From Ophiothrix spiculata (taxonomy: Eukaryota > Echinodermata > Ophiuroidea > Amphilepidida > Ophiotrichidae), in NCBI GenBank assembly GCA_000969725.1, contig JXSR01S045750.1: a stretch of DNA of 27,788 nucleotides. One strand, written 5' to 3'. The translations under genes and the position numbers were made by a program. The notes under the pieces were generated by a model. It was not told the DNA's origin and searched no databases. It was given only the letters and a program-made list of their open reading frames with translations. Of this stretch, positions 20,089 to 27,788 are shown piece after piece (the first letter of the stretch is position 1; every line of letters starts with the position of its first letter).

Positions 20089-21730
20089 GAAGAGATGTTG
20101 CTATGTACATGTACTGCAAATGTTACAGTAGTGGTATGAGCCTGTTGTTTCTGCAGCAATATTTTGTACCCACTATACACTTAGTCTCATCAAATATGCC
20201 ACAATAACGATGAGCAAACAGATACTTAAATCTACCCAGTGAAATTTTGACCCTTGACAACATATATTCAAATATTCAAAACTTAATATGTCTTTAAAAG
20301 ATTCTTTAAAACCCCATGTTCTTAACCCTTTCAAAATAAATCTCACCTTTGTAAGTGTTGAAAGAGGTGGGATATTAATGAGGACTGAGGATGTGAGAGA
20401 ACCCTGTTAAAACCCGGGAAAATGTTTCCCACTATGTTTTTGAGGAGATGTTCAATTTTGTGAAATTTGATGGGGTTAAGGAAGTTGCCCATTGTACACA
20501 AATCTTGATGCAATAAAATTTTGAATTTAAAAAAGATAATGACATTAAGTTAAGCCACAGGTGTTATTATAGCAAAATTGTGGACACAAAATTAAGATAA
20601 ACACTGAAAGTTCTGTCAGTTTCTCCTGATTGGTTTTGAACAAATAAATCGTGCAAATCTCAACAAAGGCATCACTTGGATATCATTAGATGTAATAGCA
20701 TTACATGAGTCAATATCTGTTTGGATGCCCATAGCATGATAACATTGACTTAAGTGTGTAAAGTGAACAATCCATCTTGGTTTGATGATGAAGAGGTTAA
20801 TGTAGCGTGTGATCACCGTTATTGATGGCCAGTCGGGGAAAGAGTTTATTATATTAATACAAGGTTGATTCATTTATGCTAGATTGCACATATGTGTCAA
20901 GCAAGATGGAGTAGATCAAATCAAGTTTGTGGAATAGTAAATAAATGGCATTGTAGCTGATTTGATTGCTTGCTGGTCGTCCAGGGTTAGAACTATTACG
21001 TTGCCGCTGGCCAGGTACGTGTTAGCTGGGGTTGATTGTCTGGTCAGTCCATGCGTTATGGATTGATACAATTAAGTTTATTAACGGTTTAGTAAACAAA
21101 CTGGTCATTGGCTTGTAATTTGTTGTATCTTTTCACACAGGTTTGATTAATGTGGCAATTAATTACGTTGAATGTGTGTCATTTTGGACATCGCATCTTT
21201 TGTGAACAAGATGTATCGAAGTGTGTTCTGGCAATTCAAATCCATGTGGTCAGCATTTTTGGTTAGTGTTCTGGAGTCGATATGATGGGACAAAATATGT
21301 ATTGCTCAGTTTGTCACTTACATCTGGCATTGATATCCGGAGGGGGTTTTCAAGTTGGGTTTAGGTAGGGACATGCCTCTGGGAAAATTGAAAAGCCACC
21401 CACTCATTCAAATACCACTCATCCAAGTACCAAAATTCTCAAATTTTGTGTCAAATTTATTAAAAAATCACATTTTCTCCCAAATTTGCATTATTAATCC
21501 CTGATCTGCACCCTTTATCTGCATTGCATTAAGAATCCATTCAGCATGCTGTGCCAGCAGCCTTAGTTTAAGTGCCATCAGCCTTAAAAAAAGGTTTGAA
21601 CCAAGCTTCTATATGGAACATTTCCACACATTGCTACCAAACTGAAGAGTTTTTGTATGCTTTGGAAATGTCAAGCCTATAGCTCACAAAACTTTATAGA
21701 CTTCTTTCATAATGCATTTTGAAAAGTACT
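20089..21730. other. Non-coding stretch
   Basis: No gene supported. The 85-codon minus-strand frame at 20616-20873 has no recognisable motif. Confidence 0.5.
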
Positions 21731-21816
21731 GAACATACGGTATCCTGCGCGATCTAACATTGCCATGTCACATGCTAGAATATTAACGGTTGATCATGCA
21801 GGATACTGGTATGTTC
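21731..21816. other. 86-nt near-perfect hairpin (miRNA-like or tiny MITE)
   Basis: The arms are GAACATACGGTATCCTGC + GCGATCTAAC (21731-21758) and GTTGATCATGCAGGATAC + TGGTATGTTC (21789-21816). They pair as blocks of 8, 9, 4 and 3 bp separated by small symmetric bulges, with a 30-nt terminal loop. The size and bulge pattern fit an animal pre-miRNA, but a minimal inverted-repeat transposon would look the same. Strand cannot be decided. Confidence 0.5.
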
Positions 21817-24640
21817 GGAAGTAGTCTAGTGCAATTTTCATTGTTTTGTGAAGTGAACAGATGATGCTCGTGATGCATGCATGGCAAAATAGCGTCTTCC
21901 TTTTCGAGGTCATGGTGACAACTACTTATGCAAGATAAATTGTGTTATGTTTTGCCTGCAACGCTATATTCTTATATCAAAAACTAATTACTGGTAGCAT
22001 CCCCTCAAGTCGTTGCTTAAACTAGAGTATTCAGTTATTCATGTAAAAGAAACAAGGAAATCAAGAGACATGTCTACTGACATGTTAAGCGATGAGTTTA
22101 CTCCAGCAAATTTGTAGGCTATGCTTACAAATAGAATGTTGAAAAGCTTAAGTTTCAGGAAACAGTTGCAAACACAAGCATTGAATCTTATCACGGCGGT
22201 GGAATTTTGCACCTGGAGGCCTTCTTCCTTCATGAGTTGCATAGTCTAGGTCCTTTGTCTGCTGGAGGTGTTTTTGTAAAATTTCACTTGTGAGCTTTTT
22301 AGAATAATAAATAATACAGGGGCTGTAACCATTTTTATGGTAGAAAACCACTTGAGGTGAGTATGGTTTCATTACTGTGAAATATTTTGTGGAATAATTA
22401 TGACATGTAATCAGTCATTTTGTGTAGCGAAGTTTGAATGTTTGACTCTACGATTGGATCTACAAATGAAAACCTGTACAAGCGAGAGTCCCTAAGAACT
22501 ATGAAGTGTTCAATGCAAATAGTCTTCCTTATTTAGTATCTAATTTTTTTGTATAATAACGGAGACTGAAAATTGTAGATGCCGCTTTAATTTTGCCACA
22601 AAGAACATCCGTATAATTGTTTCACTTTCTCAGTCAAGTGTTTGTTATCCATCAAAAGAATGGCACAGAGTAACACTTGGTTCACCTCAATTATTTTATT
22701 CATGACCCATTTAACAATTCAATTTGATGCCATTAATTTATACAATAACACCAATTAAACTTAAGTAATTGGGTTTTGTACACACTATTATAACCTCAAC
22801 AATGTGCCTGCGGCATTTCTGTTTTCCCCTTTTATTTTTATTTAACGCTACTTTTATTATCCATTATAATAAGCATTGCATGTCAAACTTTCAATACAAA
22901 AATATGAAAATTAGCGAAAGCAGAAATAAAATACATAGTTTAAATATATGTTTAAAGGGATATTAATGATCCACTTTTCATCCTCAAGGTCACCTCTATC
23001 AAAATTGTTAGAATCCTTGATCGGTTTATGTTACAATCTCCAAATGATTCTTTCAAATGTGCCTGCATTTTTAGACAGTATGGGGATTTTTAAAATGCTT
23101 AAAAGCTTATAACTTGAAAAGGAATTGTCAGAATCAAGCAAAAACGTTCACAGTACATTTATTCTTCTTTTTATTTAGCTAGAAAATAGGTGAGGTTTTC
23201 ATTGCATCAGAATAGTGAATTGCACCTTTAATGCTTAAAAACACTTTTATAAAATGAAATAAATCAAATAAGTATGGCCATTCACAAGAAACATCCAGGA
23301 AAGTTGAGATTTTTTATTTTGAGATACAGGGCAAAATACATGTAAAAGTCATATTCTGATGAAATTGAGATTTTGAAAGAATTTAAATGTGCATGTTTTT
23401 CTGAAACTCCTTGCAAATACAAATTTTCAGTTCAACTCTATTTGTTCATGTAGTTGTATTGTTTTATTGTTGATCTATGCGATTTGTGTGATTTCCCTGG
23501 TGATTTCTTATAAAAATAGTAAAAAAATAAAGAAAAATAAAAAAAACCTTCATTTCAATTAAATTGCATTTTCTAGATAGCTGAATTGAAAATTTTGCAT
23601 TACATGGGAACTTCTACATCAGTTTAATGGCTTATTTATTTTGATATTTCAAGCTTTAAAAAGTATCATATAAACTGAAGAAAAAGGTTCTTTTGGAATC
23701 TGTAATGAAACAAAATTTACAAATGGTTGACATTTCGGTGAACGGTAATATACATTAGGCAATAGTGGAACTTTCAATGTTTTTGTTAAGTTAAGGGGTG
23801 AATATGTTTGTGCTGTATTGTTTTAAGGAAAATTACACCCAGCTACAAGGGTCTTAATGCAATACCTTTTATTCAAGATGGCAAAATAATTGATCACATT
23901 ACAACATAGAAACAGGCAACAAATTCATCAATTTGATCTATTGCCATGCTTAAATCACTGCCAGTTTCCTTTGCCTAACTACTGAAACAAACATTTATTT
24001 TTCATAAATGTTACTTGATCAAGAAGAATGAGGGGGAGGAGGAAATTCAGTTTCCAACTTTTTAATTTGACACTTTTTCCCTTTTAAATCCTTCATTTTG
24101 CATCATACTATGAGTGAACTTAAGATTTAGTTACAGATGTAGAATTTCTAACAAAAATCAAAGATGTTTTAATAAATTTCGTTTTGTGATTTTGTAATGT
24201 GCAATGGGTATAAAAGAGTGCGTCTCTGGCCTTTAAAACCTGAATACTGGGATTGCAGTGCCCATGATTAACATCATTTAGATTTATCTATTAATGGTAA
24301 AAAGGTTGTGTCCTCTTGCCCCTAGATTTTAAACTTGCAAACTCCAGCACTGCTACACATAGTCCACATTGAATTAAACCTGGATCACCTTGTCCTGGGT
24401 GATGCACGTCTTTTTAGTTATTTTATTAACTGTAATCTGGTGCTTATATGAACCTCAGAATTTTCAAAATAAACAATTTTATTTTGATCCATGAGCCAAA
24501 TTACAAACGAGATAAATCCATATTTTGCTTCTAAGCATGGTACAGGTCATCCCTGAGGTCATAAGCTCATCCACCAATTAAAGTGGGTGTTCCTAACAAC
24601 CTTGTCCATCATAAAAAACACACAAAGACAATGATTTTAA
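21817..24640. other. Non-coding stretch
   Basis: No gene supported. A GC-richer patch at about 22190-22290 carries two overlapping minus-strand frames (67 and 74 codons) without recognisable domains. 22300-24640 is AT-rich with A-runs near 23520-23548. Confidence 0.45.
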
Positions 24641-24644
24641 TTAG

Positions 24645-24785
24645 TGGCATTATTTGCTGCCTATGATGGGAGACAAGTCGGTATGCCAGTGCCCTCAAGG
24701 TGTCGTCCCTGGCTGGAAATCGAAAGCAGACTGCCAGACTCCTGTGCCAGACGACGGTATGCTGCTCATCAATGCGCCGAAATAG
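24645..24785 (+). pseudogene. Possible LDL-receptor-type EGF module fragment (exon or relic)
   Basis: A frame open for 46 codons follows TTTTAATTAG, a passable splice acceptor. It encodes GDKSVCQCPQGVVPGWKSKA, then DCQTPVPDDGMLLINAPK, then TAG. The spacing CxCPxG-(10)-C followed by P...LL is that of the last half of an EGF module preceding a YWTD propeller in LDLR-related proteins. The earlier cysteine would lie in TGC at 24655-24657 (ATTTGCTG), which is out of frame by one base, suggesting a decayed exon. A GTATGC donor-like site is at 24757. No propeller exon was found nearby. The segment is distinctly GC-richer than its surroundings. Other frames are also open, so the call is tentative. 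Confidence 0.28.
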
Positions 24786-24986
24786 ATGTGAGGTATGACT
24801 AAAAAATTTTATGAAATTACAAAGCGTAAGTAAAGGGAGTTCATCTGCAGTTAAAGGGACATATCCAAATTTAATATCAGATTAGAACAGTATTTTAAAG
24901 CATTTTTGATCATGATGAAACAGACATGCGACTCCAAATGAAATAACTTCAACACCAAATTAAAACAGATTATTTCATTTTGAAGT

Positions 24987-25128
24987 GTGGGGGGTCCGAG
25001 GGCAAATTTTGGGGGGGTCCGAGGGCAAATTTTCAAAACCGTGGGGGGGACACCTAATATTGTGAGGGGGAACACACAAAATAGTGGGGGGGACGTGTCC
25101 CCCCTGTCCCCCCTGAAATGACGCCACT
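24987..25128. repeat. G-rich truncated repeat ending CCCCCCTGAAATGACGCCAC
   Basis: GGGTCCGAGGGCAAATTTT is repeated with a 23-bp period (24992-25010, 25015-25033). Blocks of GTGGGGGGGAC follow, then GACGTGTCCCCCCTGTCCCC at the right end. The inverted left end expected of a complete element is missing. The 74-codon minus-strand frame across it is a repeat artefact. Confidence 0.55.
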
Positions 25129-25149
25129 AAATTGCACATGTGTTGAATT

Positions 25150-25262
25150 GAATCAACATTTACATCTCGTCAAATGTTTGGTACCTGTCTATAATCCTTT
25201 TCGATCATATTTATTTGGTGATGTCACATCCAAATGTTTGGTATTAAAATGTTTTTGTAAAG
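25150..25262. mobile_element. Diverged relative of the MITE at 896-1175
   Basis: TTTGGTGATGTCACATCCAA then ATGTTTGGTA and AAAATGTTTTTG parallels the inverse of the left arm of the 896-1175 element. A second ...AAATGTTTGGTA lies at 25168-25183. The ends are not clear. Confidence 0.5.
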
Positions 25263-25532
25263 CCTGGCTATAGTTTGGATCTTTGCTACTGGCTAAGAAC
25301 TATGGACAGACATTTACAACACTTTATTAGTATTTAGTGTGGGTATAGAATTTTTCAGGTACATGCTGTGCAACATAACAAACAAACCATCAGTGTCTAT
25401 AGCCACTAATGATGTCATGGTCATCTATTCCATGACTAATGCAAGCATCAATGAGAGTCTTGACCCTACCCTTCCCAAACTTTCACTCTATTCACTTTGA
25501 TCTGGACACAAAAATCCATCTAGGCCTATATC

Positions 25533-25570
25533 AAAAAAAAAAAAAAAAAAAAAAAAGAGAGAGAGGGAGA
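25533..25570 (+). repeat. A24 homopolymer followed by (GA)n
   Basis: Twenty-four A (25533-25556) run straight into GAGAGAGAGAGGG. It is either a microsatellite or the tail of an unidentified retrocopy. The sequence upstream has no readable SINE or exon. Confidence 0.8.
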
Positions 25571-25999
25571 TTCATGGCCCTCTAGGTGGAAATCCACTAG
25601 TTTTAACTTGGGCAACAATAATATAATGTGAAGATTCACTACTTTAATATGTATAAAGATTATAGATAAAAATTAGTTACTAAAAATGAACTATATCAAG
25701 CTCTTAACAGAGAATATTTGGGCCTAATTAACAATGAAACAAGCAATGCAACAGTAAACATAACAATGTGATTTCAGTTTTCTAGACCAGTGGAAGCAAG
25801 GCATGAGGGATATCTTCTACTATTATAGACTACTAACATACAGGAAATGGTGGTGAAGAAACCAGAAATTTTAACTTGCTAATCAATGTCTTGTCTTCTA
25901 GACGAGAAAAAAATAAAAAGATGAGACAAGACAAAATAAGACACTTCTTGTATTAAATTTTTGAATTAACACTGGTTTTGATATTCTGTCAAATATCAA
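25571..25999. other. Non-coding spacer
   Basis: No gene. GGAAGCAAGGCATGAGGGAT at about 25793 faintly resembles the end of the MITE at 8129-8636, too short to call. Confidence 0.45.
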
Positions 26000-26093
26000 C
26001 CAATTTTTGTGCAAGTTGTAATGAAACACATAGCACAATTAACAGATCTCATCCAAAATTGTGCATGTCAGATATGTTTCATTACTAATAACC

Positions 26094-26606
26094 TGACTCC
26101 AAGAAGTACTCTGGGTTGTTCCCCCTGATCAACCGTACCCATAGCATGAGCTTACGCCATACACACACATACAAGATGCCAAAGTTCAGAACATCAAGGT
26201 ATGGAAATAGTGCAATCCCCCACCTTACCAAATTTCTGAATTAATTTCATTTATTACTTGCTCGTTCTATAGCAGTGGGATAGGGAGGGAAGCTGTTGCT
26301 GTTTTAACTTAGTCCACATGATTTTATATTTATATATTTTCTTTAGATTGGATGCTGGTTCATTCAATCTTCTAGTGCAATATTTCCATTTGATGTTCTA
26401 ATTTATATTTTTTTTATCATATTGTAATTTGTATTTTCCATGAATATTTAAAAGTTTTATGTGTATTTTGGTGTATTACCCTAGATGTGCAATTTTACAT
26501 GTTTTTAATATGTTAATATAATATTTGTGTAAAAATACCACGTAATTCAGCAATTTTGCTGCAAATTGGTTTTAATAAAATTGAATCTTGAATCTTGAAT
26601 CTTGAA
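26094..26606 (+). mobile_element. 5'-truncated non-LTR retrotransposon
   Basis: It holds the last codons of an ORF2-like frame (26098-26244), a 3' UTR, AATAAA at 26574-26579 and a tail of TTGAATC repeats (26581-26605). It is flanked by imperfect duplicates TTACTAATAACC (26082-26093) and TTATTATAACC (26611-26621), the likely target duplication. It lies within a MITE and shows the 5' truncation expected of target-primed reverse transcription. Confidence 0.8.
26098..26244 (+). pseudogene. C-terminal fragment of a non-LTR retrotransposon ORF2 protein
   Basis: The 48 codons before TAA read SKKYSGLFPLINRTHSMS, then LRHTHTYKMPKFRTSRYG and NSAIPHLTKFLN. The pattern NRTHS-x-x-LR-x-T-x-x-Y-x-x-P-x-x-RT-x-R, then S-x-x-P, is the usual C-terminal end of ORF2 (endonuclease plus reverse transcriptase) in Jockey/CR1-like and related clades. 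The catalytic domains themselves are missing, lost to 5' truncation. The frame is intact to its stop codon, so the copy is moderately young. The exact clade cannot be set from this piece. Confidence 0.75.
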
Positions 26607-26660
26607 CCTCTTATTATAACCGTACAAAAAATCCTGTAGGAAGCTAGGCATGATGGGAAG

Positions 26661-27788
26661 GTCCCGATATCTTCCTTTGTCTAGGGTAGTAATCAACTTG
26701 TTTGTATAAAACATCTATCATCTGATTAAAAGATACTGAAATGTCACTGAAATGGGTCGCTTTATAAGAAACATTTTATGGCTCATCCTAAATTTTGTCT
26801 TTCAAGTTAGTTGGAAATATAAAAAAAGTTTTGTTTCATAATCACCTCCCTCAAGATTTGTATAACAGTCTAATAAATATGGAGATAATATTTCTGTTTG
26901 AAGTAACTTGTTACTGCAAGATATTTTATATTTTATTTCAAGAATCTAAGAAGAAGAAAAAAATAAAGAAGTGATCTTTGATCTTCCATCTCTGATTAAT
27001 CATTTCATCTCTGCGATTTACACTTGTAGATTTAGTTTCATTGCTAAGCAAAGCCGCAGACCTTAAAAATGTAATGTAGAGCTATGAGGTATGAGATTAT
27101 ATGAAAAGGAGTTATGAATGATTGAATAAAAGTGAATCTAAGTGTGTTATTTATCGCCTTCATTAATAGTTGAGTCTTTATCTTGTCTTCATTTATCAAG
27201 TCAACTTTAGAGGCATCAGTGTCATACCACGTTCCCCCGGTGTGTTTTTATAGGCATCAAATAAGACTCATCTCATTGATTTTCATTTGTGAATTCAAAA
27301 CAAGACCGATCTTGAAACATGTATAAATCAGTAAGTGTCTACTTTAATTACCCACTCAGTATGGCTATGTGATAGGGTACGTAGTGGAGTGTTCTACGCC
27401 CTGCTGTGGTGTAAATGACGGAATATAATGCAGTAACAACAACATAAAACAGTGTCATTGTAGACAAAATATGTATATATAATGAAGATATATTTGAATT
27501 GTCACCTTTTGAATGATAACTTCAGGTTGTATTTGATATTTTCTTTTTGTGTATTTTCCTCATGGGGTTTTCCCGATATTTTGATGTTGGACAGTTTTTG
27601 TAACTTGCAGAAAAAGTGGATTTTAATGTTAGGTACACATTTTTCTGTATACTTTGACTCCTTGTTGTTTGTTTTTTGTTTCAATAAAGAATGTTGTAAA
27701 TTTAAAGCACTTTATGATGCTGGGTGAATAATAGTTTATAATATAAACAGAAAAGACATAATCTTAATCCAATTCATTTTATTTGGGA
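26661..27788. other. Non-coding stretch to window end
   Basis: No gene supported. An 81-codon plus-strand frame (27482-27727) is unrecognised and hydrophobic. AATAAA at 27683-27688 follows a T-rich run and could be a 3' UTR signal, but no upstream exon is identifiable. Confidence 0.45.

Larger units (their letters stand above)
26000..26660. mobile_element. Second copy of the 8129-8636 MITE family, split by a retrotransposon
   Basis: TTTTTGTGCAAGTTGTAATG at 26004 and the following AATTAACAGATCTCATC match the interior of the first copy (TTTTTTGTACAGGTTGTAAT, AATTAGCAGACCTCATC). The matching right end resumes at 26618 with AACCGTACAAAAAATCCTG and GGCATGATGGGAAG. Between them lies the non-LTR element at 26094-26606. 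The left end is eroded. Confidence 0.7.

Noticed and set aside
22039..22372. Two overlapping minus-strand frames (67 and 74 codons) in a GC-richer patch
   Set aside because: No recognisable motif, weak splice signals, and no reason to prefer one frame over the other.
1..27788. CRISPR array, prokaryotic operon or phage content
   Set aside because: No regularly spaced identical repeats with unique spacers, no gene-dense layout and no ribosome-binding sites; the repeats present are eukaryotic SINE, LINE and MITE types.

Overview
The window is AT-rich, non-compact eukaryotic DNA with no complete protein-coding gene that I can support. No open frame has the length, domains or splice context of an intact gene, and there is no ribosome-binding, operon or prokaryotic signal. 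The content is that of intergenic or intronic DNA of a marine invertebrate. tRNA-headed SINEs with shared cores, many inverted-repeat DNA elements (MITEs), 3' stubs of non-LTR retrotransposons with short tandem tails, and G-rich palindromic repeats make a deuterostome such as an echinoderm or hemichordate my best guess. That assignment is inference from repeat style, not from a marker gene.

Layout. 1-240: a repeat-like or regulatory patch with AGGTCA half-sites and a short hairpin. 896-1175: a MITE with arms of about 60 bp. 3266-5030: a 1.77-kb element bounded by 16-bp inverted ends and TTAA on both sides, with an internal 138-bp tandem duplication. 5387-5979: the 3' tail of a minus-strand retroelement beside an unrecognised 138-codon frame. 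6987-7350: a TA-flanked MITE. 8129-8636: a MITE whose left arm was split by a tRNA-type SINE. 9543-9862: a second SINE with a Met-tRNA-like head. 10150-10820: an inverted-repeat element carrying tandem hairpins with compensatory changes and a retroelement 3' end. 12630-12856: a Harbinger-like MITE with TTA duplications. 13750-14000: a minus-strand SINE with an Ala-tRNA-like head. 15468-16536: a foldback element with GACAGAAAA-type arms and a 10-bp duplication. 18969-19117 and 19854-20088: two related MITEs, one with a tRNA-like B box inside and one centred on a 16-bp perfect palindrome. 21731-21816: an isolated miRNA-like hairpin. 25150-26660: diverged copies of MITEs seen earlier, the last one split by a non-LTR retrotransposon whose C-terminal ORF2 codons can still be read.

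Possible host coding remnants are few and weak. A 46-codon frame at 24645-24785 reads like the C-terminal half of an LDL-receptor-type EGF module. A 72-codon minus-strand frame at 16744-16962 has coding-like codon content. Both need transcript evidence. Most of the window is best read as layered transposable-element insertions in non-coding DNA. The nested insertions give a relative chronology: the MITE at 8129-8636 is older than its SINE, and its relative at 26000-26660 is older than its retrotransposon.
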